Below, piece by piece: positions 51,896 through 61,700 of a stretch of 64,000 nt of DNA (positions within the stretch are counted from its first letter, which is position 1; each line of letters begins with the position of its first letter). Source of the stretch: Streptomyces sp. H27-C3 (GTDB lineage: Bacteria; Actinomycetota; Actinomycetes; Streptomycetales; Streptomycetaceae). The position numbers and the translations under genes were made by a program. The DNA is taken from assembly GCF_030063415.1 (NCBI RefSeq), contig NZ_JASITA010000024.1, positions 57,311 to 121,310 of the forward strand, read 5' to 3'. The notes below the pieces were generated by a model. That model had not been told where the DNA came from, did no database searches, and was given only the letters and a program-made list of their open reading frames with translations.

Positions 51896-53661
51896 CACCC
51901 CTCCGCGTACAGCGCCTCGATCACCCCCGCGTACCGCTCCACCACCGCTTTCCGCCGCACCTTCAGCGTCGGCGTGAGCACCCCGCTGTCCACCGTGAAG
52001 TCCTCATCGAGCACCGCGAAGGCGCGGATCCGGGCCGGCCGGGACACCTGGGCGTTCGCCGCGTCCACCGCCTCCTGGACCAGGGTCCGCACCGCGTCGC
52101 GGTCGGCCGGGTCGTGGCCCGTCCTGGCAGCCCATCGGGCCACCTCGTCCGCGTCGAGCGTGATCAGCGCGACGGGGTACGGGCGGCGGTCGCCCACCAG
52201 CACCGTGTGCGAGACGAACCGGGACTGTTGCACGGCCAGTTCGACCTGGGAGGGCGTGAGGTTCTTGCCGGAGGACGTGATGATCAGGTCCTTCTTGCGA
52301 CCGGTGATCGAGAGGTAGCCGTCCTCGTCCAGGGCCCCCAGGTCCCCCGTGTGCAGCCAGCCGTCCGCGTCGAGGGTCTCGGAGGTGGCCCGCTCGTTGC
52401 CGTAGTAGCCGGGGAAGACCATCGGACCGCGCGCCAGCACCTCGCCGTCCTCGCCGATCCGCACCTCGCAGCCCGCGATCGGGCGGCCGACCGTGCCGTA
52501 GCGCACCGCGCCCGGGTGGTTGAGCGAGATCGCGCCACCCGACTCGGTCATCCCGTACCCCTCGAAGACCGCGATGCCGCACGCCCGCAGGAAGTCCAGC
52601 GTCTGCGGCGCGATCGGGGCGGCCCCGGTGAGCGCCCAGCGCAGCCGGCCGCCGAAGGCCGCCCTGACCAGGCTGTACAGACGCTGATCGGCCTCCTCGT
52701 ACGCGACCTTGAGCCCTTCGGGCAGTTGCCCGTCCGCCGCGAGCACCCCGATGCGTACCGCCTCCGCGAAGCGTTCACGCCCGCCCTCCTGGGACTCCGC
52801 GAGCGACAGCACCACCGAGTAGATTTTCTCGAACAGGCGCGGCACGGAGGGCAGATGGGTCGGCCGGACCTCGGCCAGCTCGGCCACCACGTCCTCGATG
52901 CGACCGCCGAAGTAGCAGAGTTCGCTGCCGTGCAGGACGGTGGTGAACTCGATGAGCTGGGCCAGGAGATGGGCGAGCGGGAGGTAGAGGTACGTGCGGT
53001 CACCGGGGCCGCCCTCGATCAGGTCGAGGTTGGCGTCGAGTACGGCGCCGATGTTGCCGTGGGTGAGGAGACAGCCCTTGGGCGGGCCCGTCGTCCCCGA
53101 GGTGTAGACGATCTCCGCCGTGTCGTCGGCGCGCACCGCCGCGCACCGGTCGAGCAGTTCGGCGAGCGGCGCGGCTGCGAGCGGCCCGTCCGGGGCGTCC
53201 GGCCGGCCCCCGTGGCCCAGCGCGTCCATCCGCACCACGTGACGCAACGCCGGGAGGCCGCCGCGCACACCCTCCACCCTGGCAGCCCGGTCCGCGTTCT
53301 CGCAGATCACGACCGACGCACCGGAGTCGCCGAGCACCCAGGCGAGCTCCTCGTCGCCCGCCGTCGGATAGACGGGCACCACGACCGCGCCCGCCGCGAG
53401 CGCCGCGAAGTGCGCGTACGTCCATTCGGGGCGTGTCTCGGAGAGGATCGCGACCCGGTCGCCCGGGGCGACACCCAGACCGCCGATCAGGACGCGGCCG
53501 GTCTCCCGTACGACATCACGGAGTTCGGCGTACGAGACCGTCTCCCATCCGTCGCCCTCCGCCCCGGTGCGGCGCTTGAAGCGCAGGGCCGGGTGGTCCG
53601 CGTACCGCTCGCCCGCCCACTCGATGAACTCCGCGAGCGTGTCAGGCCGTCGTCGAGTCAT
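51895..53661 (-). CDS. Long-chain fatty acid-CoA ligase family (AMP-forming)
   Basis: 588 aa ANL-superfamily enzyme. The P-loop motif is TAEIVYTSGTTGPPKGCLLT, A5 is FEGYGMTESGGAISLNHPGA, A7/A8 are DGWLHTGDLGALDEDGYLSI TGRKKDLIITSSGKNLTP, and the C-terminal Lys lies in SGVLTPTLKVRRKAVVERYA. It adenylates a fatty acid and makes its CoA thioester, probably at the membrane. The gene is divergent from an AraC-type regulator 95 bases away that may control it. Confidence 0.9.
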   Translation of the reverse strand: MTRRRPDTLAEFIEWAGERYADHPALRFKRRTGAEGDGWETVSYAELRDVVRETGRVLIGGLGVAPGDRVAILSETRPEWTYAHFAALAAGAVVVPVYPTAGDEELAWVLGDSGASVVICENADRAARVEGVRGGLPALRHVVRMDALGHGGRPDAPDGPLAAAPLAELLDRCAAVRADDTAEIVYTSGTTGPPKGCLLTHGNIGAVLDANLDLIEGGPGDRTYLYLPLAHLLAQLIEFTTVLHGSELCYFGGRIEDVVAELAEVRPTHLPSVPRLFEKIYSVVLSLAESQEGGRERFAEAVRIGVLAADGQLPEGLKVAYEEADQRLYSLVRAAFGGRLRWALTGAAPIAPQTLDFLRACGIAVFEGYGMTESGGAISLNHPGAVRYGTVGRPIAGCEVRIGEDGEVLARGPMVFPGYYGNERATSETLDADGWLHTGDLGALDEDGYLSITGRKKDLIITSSGKNLTPSQVELAVQQSRFVSHTVLVGDRRPYPVALITLDADEVARWAARTGHDPADRDAVRTLVQEAVDAANAQVSRPARIRAFAVLDEDFTVDSGVLTPTLKVRRKAVVERYAGVIEALYAEG

Positions 53662-53756
53662 GTACTCGACGGTAGGTACGTTTGCGGTCCCGCGGCGATG
53701 ACCGGAAACGTCACCACCGCTGACCTTGGCGCTCAGTGCCTGGACGGCTACCGTCC

Positions 53757-54812
53757 ATGACCATGGCCAAGCGGACGATCACGGTGCACCACGTGCGGGC
53801 CCTGCTGCGCGGCGCCGAGCGCCGCGGCATCGACACCGTGCCGCTGCTCCAGGCGGGCCACATCCCGCCCCTGCTGCTCGGTGACGACCGGGCGCGCGTC
53901 ACCGCCGCCCAGTTCGCCCGCCTGTTCCGGGCGCTGTACCGCGCCACGGAGGACGAGTTCCTGGGCCTCGGTCCCGCCCCGAGCCGGCCCGGCACGTTCG
54001 CGATGATGTGTTACGCCCTGCTGGGGTGCCGTGACCTGGGAACAGCGATCGACCGGGGGACCGCGTTCTACGGGCTGTTCCCGGGCGGGCCCGATCTCGC
54101 GCTGGAACGCGCGGGCGGCGAGGCGGTGCTCAGTGTCCGCAACGACCTCGGCCGGGACGAGGACCGCTTCCTCACCGAGTGCCTGGTGATCATCTGGCAC
54201 CGGCTGTGCAGCTGGCTGGTCGGCCGCCGCATCCCGCTGCGCTGGGCGGACTTCGACTATCCGCCGCCGCCGCACAAGGACGAGTACGACACGCTCTTCG
54301 GCTGCGCCGTCCGCTTCGGCACGGACCGTACTGCGGCGGGCTTCGACGCGCACTGGCTCACGGCCCCGCTGATCCGTGACGAGCCCGCGGTCGACGCGAT
54401 GCTGGGCGGCGCCCCCTTCGAGCTGCTCAGCCGCCGCGAGTACGGCACGACGGTGGCCGAGCAGGTACGCCGCGACCTGGCCCAGTCGCTGCGGGCGTCA
54501 CCCCGCCTCCCGTCACTCGGCGAGACGGCGGCACGTCTGGCGGTCAGCCCGGCGACGCTGCGGCGCAGGCTCCAGCTGGAGAGCACGTCGTTCCAGCAAC
54601 TGAAGGACGCCGTGCGGCGGGACGCGGCCATAGCGGGCCTGGCCGAGGGCCGGGAGCCGATCGCGGAGCTGGCGGCGCGGCTCGGCTTCTCGGAGGACAC
54701 CTCCTTCCACCGGGCCTTCCGCCGCTGGACGGGGACGACGCCGGGTGCGTACCGGGTGATCGGCTCGGCGGCGGGACACGGGCCTGGCAGCGAGGCGCCC
54801 CGGTCGGGCTGA
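53757..54812 (+). CDS. AraC-family regulator with arabinose-binding-like N domain
   Basis: 351 aa. The N-terminal 180 residues fit the AraC_binding_2-type domain of the OruR/ArgR/GadX-like group (FARLFRALYRATEDEFLGLG, FAMMCYALLGCRDLGTAIDR). The C-terminus is an AraC HTH pair (ARLAVSPATLRRRLQLESTS, ARLGFSEDTSFHRAFRRWTG). In other species this group regulates genes for fatty acids or amino compounds, so the divergent acyl-CoA ligase is a plausible target. The ATG at 53757 precedes MAKRTITVHHVRALL; ATG 53763 is possible. Confidence 0.87.
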   Translation: MTMAKRTITVHHVRALLRGAERRGIDTVPLLQAGHIPPLLLGDDRARVTAAQFARLFRALYRATEDEFLGLGPAPSRPGTFAMMCYALLGCRDLGTAIDRGTAFYGLFPGGPDLALERAGGEAVLSVRNDLGRDEDRFLTECLVIIWHRLCSWLVGRRIPLRWADFDYPPPPHKDEYDTLFGCAVRFGTDRTAAGFDAHWLTAPLIRDEPAVDAMLGGAPFELLSRREYGTTVAEQVRRDLAQSLRASPRLPSLGETAARLAVSPATLRRRLQLESTSFQQLKDAVRRDAAIAGLAEGREPIAELAARLGFSEDTSFHRAFRRWTGTTPGAYRVIGSAAGHGPGSEAPRSG

Positions 54813-55111
54813 TCGACCCACCGTCAACCTGCCGGTACCGGGCACCGGCCTCCGGGGTGCGGCAGTCCGGGGCCCGCTCCGTCTGCGCCCGCAGGCCCCC
54901 GACCAGCGGCGGCGGGCAGCCGGGGCGGGTCCGGTCGTGCACATCCACGCCCTCGGCGCACGTGTCACGCGGCCCGGCATTGGATCTCTCTGCTGGAATT
55001 TGGAATTCAGGGTCAGCAAAGCTGAGCTTCCCGGTCAGCTCCGTACCTACTGGTCAGTCACTACGGTCTCGGCAACGAGCCCAGCCCCCACAGGAACGTT
55101 GGGAGAGCCGC

Positions 55112-56275
55112 ATGAGCCGCACGCACATCAGGAACAGAGTGGTGGCCACCCTGGCCGCACTCGCCTTCACGTCCGCCGCGCCCACCGCCGTCGCCCAGGA
55201 CACCCCCGCCGAGAGCGCCGCCCCCGGCGACCTCGTCAGCTCCGCCCGGACCTCGTTCCACCCGCTGCCGGGCCAGCCGACGAACACCGACTCCTGGCGC
55301 ATCACCTACCGCTCCACCACCGCCAAGGGCGCGCCCAATGTCGTGTCCGGCACGGTCATCGTGCCCAAGGACGGCAGGAAGGGTCCGCGCCCGCTGGTGA
55401 CGTACGCGGTCGGTACGGTCGGCCTCGCCGACCAGTGCGCGCCCAGCGCGGGCTTCCCCAAGGGCACCACCGTCGAGGCCAACCTCATCAACCAGGCCGT
55501 GCTGCGCGGCTGGGCCGTGGCCGTCACCGACTACGAGGGCCTCGGCACCCCCGGCGACCACACCTACACGGTCGGCAGGGCCGAGGGCCAGGCCGTCCTG
55601 GACGCGGCCCGCGCCGCGCTCCGCCACCCGGAGGCGGGCCTGTCCAAGGACTCCCCGGTCGGCATCATGGGCTACTCGCAGGGCGGCCAGGCCTCCAGCT
55701 GGGCCGCCGAACTGCACGACTCGTACGCCCCCGAGCTCAAGGTCGAGGGCACCGCGACCGGCGGCGTACCGGCCGACCTGCTCAAGGTCGCCGACTTCAA
55801 CGACGGCAACATCGGCGCGGGTCTGATCCTGATGGCCGCGACCGGCCAGAACGCCGCGTTCCCCGAGCTGAAGCTCGACTCGTACCTCAACGACAAGGGC
55901 CGCACGTACGTCGACTTCATGAAGAAGAACTGCGTCGCGGTCGACACCGTCGCCGGCCTCTTCCAGCGCATCTCCGACGTCACGGTCAAGAACCCGCTGA
56001 ACGAGCCCGACTGGCAGCGGCGCCTGAACGAGTCGAAGCTCGGCTCGCACGCCCCCGACCACCCGGTGTACCTCTACCACGGCGGCCTCGACGAGCTGAT
56101 CCCGTACAACGTCGGCAAGCAGCTGCGCGCCGACTGGTGCGCGAAGGGCGCCAAGGTCCAGTGGCGTTCCCACCCGCTGCTCGGCCACATCGGTGGCGTG
56201 ACGATCGGCGCCTTCCCGGCGATGGACTGGCTGAGCGACCGCTTCGCGGGCAGGCCCACGAACGGCAACTGCTGA
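55112..56275 (+). CDS. Secreted lipase (LIP-type alpha/beta-hydrolase)
   Basis: 387 aa. The signal peptide MSRTHIRNRVVATLAALAFT is followed by a likely cleavage after AVAQ or ATAVA. GxSxG is in PVGIMGYSQGGQASSWAAEL; the acid is likely in YLYHGGLDELIPYNVGKQLR; the His is in HPLLGHIGGVTIGAFPAMDW. CxxxC pairs fit disulphides. The layout is that of secretory lipases releasing acyl groups extracellularly. The start ATG is preceded by GGAACGTTGGGAGAG. The 299 bases upstream contain no gene. A 16-bp hairpin follows. Confidence 0.88.
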   Translation: MSRTHIRNRVVATLAALAFTSAAPTAVAQDTPAESAAPGDLVSSARTSFHPLPGQPTNTDSWRITYRSTTAKGAPNVVSGTVIVPKDGRKGPRPLVTYAVGTVGLADQCAPSAGFPKGTTVEANLINQAVLRGWAVAVTDYEGLGTPGDHTYTVGRAEGQAVLDAARAALRHPEAGLSKDSPVGIMGYSQGGQASSWAAELHDSYAPELKVEGTATGGVPADLLKVADFNDGNIGAGLILMAATGQNAAFPELKLDSYLNDKGRTYVDFMKKNCVAVDTVAGLFQRISDVTVKNPLNEPDWQRRLNESKLGSHAPDHPVYLYHGGLDELIPYNVGKQLRADWCAKGAKVQWRSHPLLGHIGGVTIGAFPAMDWLSDRFAGRPTNGNC

Positions 56276-56315
56276 CGTGACCCCCCGCGGTGCGGGGGTA
56301 GTCGCCGCGGCGCGG

Positions 56316-56348
56316 CTGTGTCCGTTTCAGCAGCTGAAACGGACACAG
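56316..56348 (+). terminator. Perfect 16-bp inverted repeat after the lipase gene
   Basis: Bases 56316-56331 pair exactly with 56333-56348, leaving a single-base loop, about 40 bases after the stop at 56275. A short GC hairpin precedes it. There is no long U-run. Terminator is the simplest reading; a protein-binding palindrome is the alternative. Confidence 0.75.
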
Positions 56349-56431
56349 TCGCTTTCGTGCGTACGCAGATCGCGGTCTCGCCGTCACGGACAGCCGCAGC
56401 ATATGACTAAATGGTCATGTAGCTTGGAAGG

Positions 56432-57001
56432 ATGACCGAGCAGTCGATCTATCAGCATTTGCGTGACTTCGCCGATCGCTTCGAACCGCCCGCGCCGTTC
56501 AGTCCGCACGTGGAGATCAGCAACGGCCAGCTCGTCATGATGATGAGCGCGTCGGGCGCACACGACCTCAACGCGATGCGCATCACCAACCAGCTCGCGC
56601 AGCAACTCGACGACGACCTCGCCGCGTACACCGTCGACATCGAGCACCCACTGGCAGCGAAGATGCGCCGCCCCGACGTCGTCGTCGTCGACGAAGCCGC
56701 GATGAAGACCATGGGTGCGATCGACGCGAGCGCCGTGGCCCTGGTTGTCGAGGTGGTCTCCCCCTCCAACCCGGAGAACGACTACGTGGACAAGGTGCGC
56801 GACTATCCGGTCATGGGCATCCCCCACTACGTGATCGTCGATCCACGTGATTCGACCTGCGTCCATCACTGGGAACCCAAGGCGGGTGCGTACGAGAACA
56901 CCGTCCACCATCGCTTCGGCGACAAGATTCCCGTCGGCGACTGGATCATCGACACCCGCGCCCTCTACCCGTACGGCCAGGAGCAGGAAGGGACGCGGTG
57001 A
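56432..57001 (+). CDS. Uma2-family (DUF820) PD-(D/E)xK nuclease-like protein
   Basis: 189 aa. HPLAAKMRRPDVVVVDEAAM carries the PD of the restriction-like fold. VALVVEVVSPSNPENDYVDK VRDYPVMGIPHYVIVD gives the E-x-x-(S) and the K, and Tyr/Trp-rich strands follow. Uma2 proteins are abundant in streptomycetes; their substrate is unknown. ATG at 56432 with GGAAGG upstream. The end overlaps the following XRE gene (GTGA). ATGAC/GTCAT arms at 56403-56418 just ahead of the start form a short imperfect palindrome, a possible operator for that regulator. Confidence 0.85.
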   Translation: MTEQSIYQHLRDFADRFEPPAPFSPHVEISNGQLVMMMSASGAHDLNAMRITNQLAQQLDDDLAAYTVDIEHPLAAKMRRPDVVVVDEAAMKTMGAIDASAVALVVEVVSPSNPENDYVDKVRDYPVMGIPHYVIVDPRDSTCVHHWEPKAGAYENTVHHRFGDKIPVGDWIIDTRALYPYGQEQEGTR

Positions 57002-57198
57002 GCACCGCGGATCTCGTGCGCACCTGGCGGACCGCGCAGGGGCTGTCCCAGGCGGAGCTCGCGGAGCGGGCAGGCACCGGGCAAGCAGTGATCTCCCGCA
57101 TCGAGTCCGGCAAGCTCACCCCCACTCTGCCGGTCCTGGAACGCCTCGCCGCGGCCTTGGACTGCAAGGTGATACTGGACTTCGCTCCGCGCGGTTGA
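56998..57198 (+). CDS. Small XRE-family HTH protein
   Basis: 66 aa, almost entirely one helix-turn-helix: LVRTWRTAQGLSQAELAERA GTGQAVISRIESGKLTPTL, then LERLAAALDCKVILDFAPRG. GTG start overlaps the Uma2 stop, so the two are coupled. The arrangement recalls toxin-antitoxin and restriction-control pairs, where such a protein represses its own operon. Function of the pair is unknown. Confidence 0.85.
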   Translation: MSTADLVRTWRTAQGLSQAELAERAGTGQAVISRIESGKLTPTLPVLERLAAALDCKVILDFAPRG

Positions 57199-57396
57199 GG
57201 CGAAGCACCCGTACAGCGTCAGATTCAGCCGGTGCGTCGGCGCCCGGCGCGGCGCGGCGGAAGGCGAGATCCCCGGCACGGGTTGGCCGAACATCGCGTA
57301 GACGAATTAGATGCCTTGGGCATGTAGTGAGTAGTGGCGAGCAGTACTGGATCAGCACGTGATCAGTACAACGCCCTCTCCCCCAGTGAGGCAGTC

Positions 57397-58583
57397 ATGA
57401 CCGAGACCGTTTCTTCCCCCAGGACCGCACCTGTCCGTACCACCCGCCTACCGAGTACAAGCCCCCCGCCGAGGAGCGGCCCCTCGCCCACGTCACCCTC
57501 TACGACGGGCGGCGGATCTGGGCGGTGACCGGGCATGCCGAGGCCCGCGCCCTGCTCGTCGATCCGCGGCTGTCCGCCGACCGGGAGAACCCGGACTTCC
57601 CGATGCCCACCGAGCGCGTCGCCGGCATCAGCGCGCGCCGGATAGCCCTGCTCGGGGTCGACGACCCGGAACACCACGTGCAGCGAAGGATGTTGATTCC
57701 GAGCTTCACCCTGAAGCGGACGGCGGCGATGCGCCCGCGGATCCAGGAGACGGTGGACCGGCAGCTCGACGCGGTGATCGCGCAGGGACCCACGGCGGAT
57801 CTGGTCGCCGCCTTCGCCCTGCCCGTCCCTTCGATGGTCATCTGCGCGCTGCTCGGAGTCCCTTACGAGGACCACGAGTTCTTCGAGGAACAGTCGCGAC
57901 GGCTGCTCCGCGGACCCTCCTCCGCGGATGTGGAGGGCGCCCGGGACCAGCTGAACGACTACCTCGGGGCGCTGGTTGAGCGGAAACAGGACAACCCCGG
58001 GGACGGGCTGATCGGCGAGTTGATCGCCCAGCAGCTCAACTCGGGGGCGCTGGACCGGAAGGAACTCGTCAGCCTGGCCACGCTCCTGCTCCTCGCAGGC
58101 CACGAGACCACCGCGAACATGATCTCGCTCGGCACCTACACCCTCCTGCAGCACCCGGACCGCCTCGCCCAACTGCGCGCCGATCCCACGCTGATGCCCG
58201 TCGCCGTCGAGGAACTCCTGCGGTTCCTGTCCATCGCCGACGGCATGCTGCGGGTGGCCACCGAGGACATCGAGGTGGGCGACGAGGTCATCCGTACCGG
58301 CGAGGGCGTCGCCCTGTCCACGTCCGTGATCAACCGGGACGACCGGGCGTTCGCCGCTCCGGACGACCTGGACTGGCAGCGGACGGCCCGCCACCATGTC
58401 GCGTTCGGCTTCGGCATCCATCAGTGCCTCGGGCAGAATCTCGCGCGGGCCGAGATGGAGATCGCGCTGGCCTCCCTCTTCGCACGGCTGCCCGGACTGC
58501 GGCTGGCGGTGCCCGCCGACGAGGTTCCGTTCAAACCCGGGGACACCATCCAGGGGCTCATCGAACTGCCCGTCACCTGGTGA
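57397..58583 (+). CDS. Cytochrome P450, frameshift near the N-terminus
   Basis: The P450 body from 57525 on is intact: LLLAGHETTANMISLGTYTL (I helix, with the acid-alcohol pair ET), EELLRFLSI (ExxR-type helix) and AFGFGIHQCLGQNLARAEME (heme Cys). The N-terminal part QDRTCPYHPPTEYKPPAEER PLAHVTLYDGRRIWA is in the same frame, but this frame has no start codon. The expected start MTETVSSP (ATG 57397) is in another frame and joins only if one C is added to the CCCCC run at 57416-57420. Either the gene is broken, or the base was lost in sequencing. The GTG at 57525 would drop about 45 residues. The next gene encodes its likely electron donor. Confidence 0.75.
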
Positions 58584-58597
58584 GGGAGCAGGCGGTC

Positions 58598-58792
58598 ATG
58601 CGGATCAGGATCGACCAGGACGTGTGCATCGGCGCGGGGCAGTGCGCGCTGACCGCGCCCGGCGTCTTCACCCAGGACGACGACGGTTTCAGCGAGCTGC
58701 TGCCCGGCCTCACCGACGGAGGCGGTGACCCGATGGTCCGGGAGGCCGCCCGCGCCTGCCCGGTGCGGGCCATCGAGATCGAGGAGAACTAG
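58598..58792 (+). CDS. 3Fe-4S-type ferredoxin, P450 partner
   Basis: 64 aa. MRIRIDQDVCIGAGQCALTA gives two cluster ligands (Cys10, Cys16) and EAARACPVRAIEIEEN a further one. The first motif has one Cys fewer than a classical 4Fe-4S motif, as usual for actinobacterial P450 ferredoxins. It passes electrons to the P450 encoded 14 bases upstream. ATG at 58598, GAGGGAG upstream. It is intact, in contrast to the degraded ferredoxin at 10.3 kb. Confidence 0.92.
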   Translation: MRIRIDQDVCIGAGQCALTAPGVFTQDDDGFSELLPGLTDGGGDPMVREAARACPVRAIEIEEN

Positions 58793-58798
58793 TACGTA

Positions 58799-61700
58799 CT
58801 AGGCCCGGCAGATCACCTTTGGCAGCCCCGAGGGAAGGCCTCGGCGCTCGGCATCGGTGAGATCCCGGCCCAGGACGTCACACAGGTGACGCTTCCAGAG
58901 CTCGGGGTCGAGGCGGAACACATCCGTGAGGGCATTGTCCTCGACCCGCAGGAGGACCTTGCCGTCCCTGGACGCTGCGAGGAAGAACTGGTCTTGCGCG
59001 AAGTCGTAGGACTCGAACTTGTTCGGGTCCGAGCCCTGTTGGAAGCGTACGGAGTTGGCGTTGGCCACGAAGAACTCGGTGCCGCGCCCGGTGAAACCCA
59101 TCGCGAAACCTTCCCCCCAGGTCGCGCCGCTGTCTCCCAGCGGCCCCAGCGGGCCGACCACCCGTTCCGGCCTGCGCCCGGGCCGCACCGACCACAGCTC
59201 CAGCATGGCGCCCTTCGTCTTCGCAGCCGCGTACCGTCCGCTGTCGTCGAGGCGGGCGCGGTCGATGTCCGGGCCGACCCGGACGCGAAGTCGCTCGTCT
59301 TCCTTGCCGGTGCGCAGGTCGACGGCGTGGAGCGTCGAATCGCCACGGACCATGATCTGCACGTAGCCGGGTTCGGGACGGCCGTTCACCGCGAATCCGG
59401 AGTCGGGTCTGTCCCCGGTGGTCAAGGGCGGGTTCTTCTGCACCAGCCCGAGATCACGCGCGTTGACGGGCTTCGACAACCGCCTGCCGTCGCGCGCGTT
59501 CCAGCGCTCGATCCAGCTGCCGGAAACCGTGATCAGCTCGTCGCTCCGGGGGAAGAGCAGCGACAACGGCTCCGCGCGCCCGCTGTCGCTGACGGGAGGC
59601 AGGTGTGTGGTGATCTCCGTGACCTCGCGCAGGGAAGGGAGGGCCCGGACAACGATCTTGTTCCGGGCCACGACATCGGCCACCAGAGTTTCGTTCTTGT
59701 TGACGGCCAGGCCGACGAACGCTTCCGGCTTGACTGCCTCGTCCGCCGTGGGCCGTTTGGCCTGTGCCTTTATGCTGCCGGTCGCCGCGTCGAGGACCGC
59801 CAGGGTGTCCGGCTTGCCGGTCCCGGAACCGTCGCCCGGGTTCAGCTGGGCGAGCAGGGTGCGCCCGTCGTCGAGCAGCGCGGGATAGGCGACTGCGAGG
59901 TGCACGCCAGTGGCGTCGCTCGGGTCCAACGGCAACCCCGTCATCGAGGTCTCGTCCCAGTTGGGCACGACGGGATGGTCCGAGGTTCCCAGGAGCCGGT
60001 GGGTGAGCTCGGCGGGCTTGCTGCCGTATGCCTTTCGCAGGCCGGCCCCCTTCTTGGCATCACCGAGGAGCCAGCTGGCCCCCTCGTATATCGCGAACCG
60101 CTGTCCTGTCTCGTTCAGAGCGATGACCTTGCAGCTGTAGCTGTCGTCCTCGTGGCGGCTCAGTACCCGTCCGTCCGCCACCCGCACGGTGCGGTACACG
60201 GCCCGCCTCTCATCACCGCCTTCTATCCTGCAGTAGGCCAGCACGCCGCCGTCCCCGGAGAGGGCGTGGTCCGGGAGGCTGTAGACGCCGGTGACGGCGG
60301 GTGAATACGTGTGGACCTCCTTCGCCAGCTCGTGCGTCTTTCCTGTCGCGATGTCAACAGCCACGACTGACTCGTGTTCGCTCCCCGAGTCGGCCTTGCG
60401 CGGCTGGGCCACGAGCGTGTCCCCGTCCGGCCCGAACCACACCGCTTGGACCGCGGGTACCCGGTCGGGCAGGCTCCGGGACTTCTTCGACGTCAGATCC
60501 CACAGCCGCAGACGCCCGTCCGTCACGGTGACCACGCGCTCGGCGTCCGGGGAGAAGTCCACTGTCCGGATTTGAGAGCTGGTGCGCCTCTTACTCTCCG
60601 CCAGCACCGCGAAGTCGCCGTCGTGGATCGCGTGCGCCCGCCCCAGCATCTGCCCCGCCGGGCCGGCCTCGGGATCGATGTCGTGCCAGACGAGGGCGCC
60701 GTCGCCCGACACATAGGCGATCCGCCGGCCGTCCCGGCTGACCGTCGGGTAGAAGGCCTGCCCGGTGAGGCGAAGCTGCAGCCGCTGCACCCGCCCCTCC
60801 GCCTGGCGGATGAACAGCGCCGCGCGCCCGAGGCGGCTCGTCGCCAGCACCACGGTGCCGTCCGTGCTCGTCGCGACGTCGTCGATCTCGCCCTCGACAC
60901 CACTCAGCACCCAGGCGGCGTGCTTGAACTGGTCGTAGCGACGGAGAATCGCGTTGCGGGCCTCCTGCGTCGGCGCCACGTCGTACGCCGCCATCGCCAG
61001 GAGCCCAGCCTGCCCCGGATCCTGCTTGGACATCTCGGTCGAGAGGCTCGCCAGCGCACGCGACCGCGACTCCGCGCTCCTCAGCTCGCTGACCTGCGAC
61101 TGGTAGACGAGGAACGTACCGAGCCCGGCGATCAGTGCGAACACCAGGGCGGCGGCGGTCCACGCCGCACGGAGACGGGTCCGGCGGACGCGTTGAAGCC
61201 GACGGGCGCGTGCCAGGAAATCCCGCTCCTCCCGGGTCAATTCCTGCTCCCGGCCCTTCAACCAATTCTGCATGGCAGCCAGCTGCGAGGCGCCAGGCAG
61301 CCGAGCCGCCCCCTTCGTCCAGCGGTCGCGGTCATAGCCGAGTTCCGCGCGGCCCGTCAGGAACTCCTCGTCCTCCCTCACCTGTTCTCTCAACGCCGGC
61401 CACACGTTGATCAACGTCTCGTGCGCCAGCTCGGCGGTCTCCGCTTCCCCCCGGCCCCCGCGCAGCACCAGCAGCCGCCGCTCAGCGAACGACCGGGCCA
61501 GATCCCAACCGGTCTCGCCCGCCTCCTGCCGGTCGAGCCTGCGGCGCAGCGGGGTCTCGCTCCCGGGCAGTACCCTGACCAGGCCCCTGAGCAGCCGCGA
61601 CGCCGCGGCGTTCCGGCTCTCCCCGACGCACTCCCGCCAGGCCCGGTCGCAGTGCTCCTCCAGCGCGCCGGACACACCGTGCATCGCCTCGTACGTCGTC

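Noticed and set aside
56403..56418. Palindrome ATGAC...GTCAT before the Uma2 gene as a firm operator
   Set aside because: Only five base pairs per arm and a single copy; mentioned with the gene but too weak for a separate feature.
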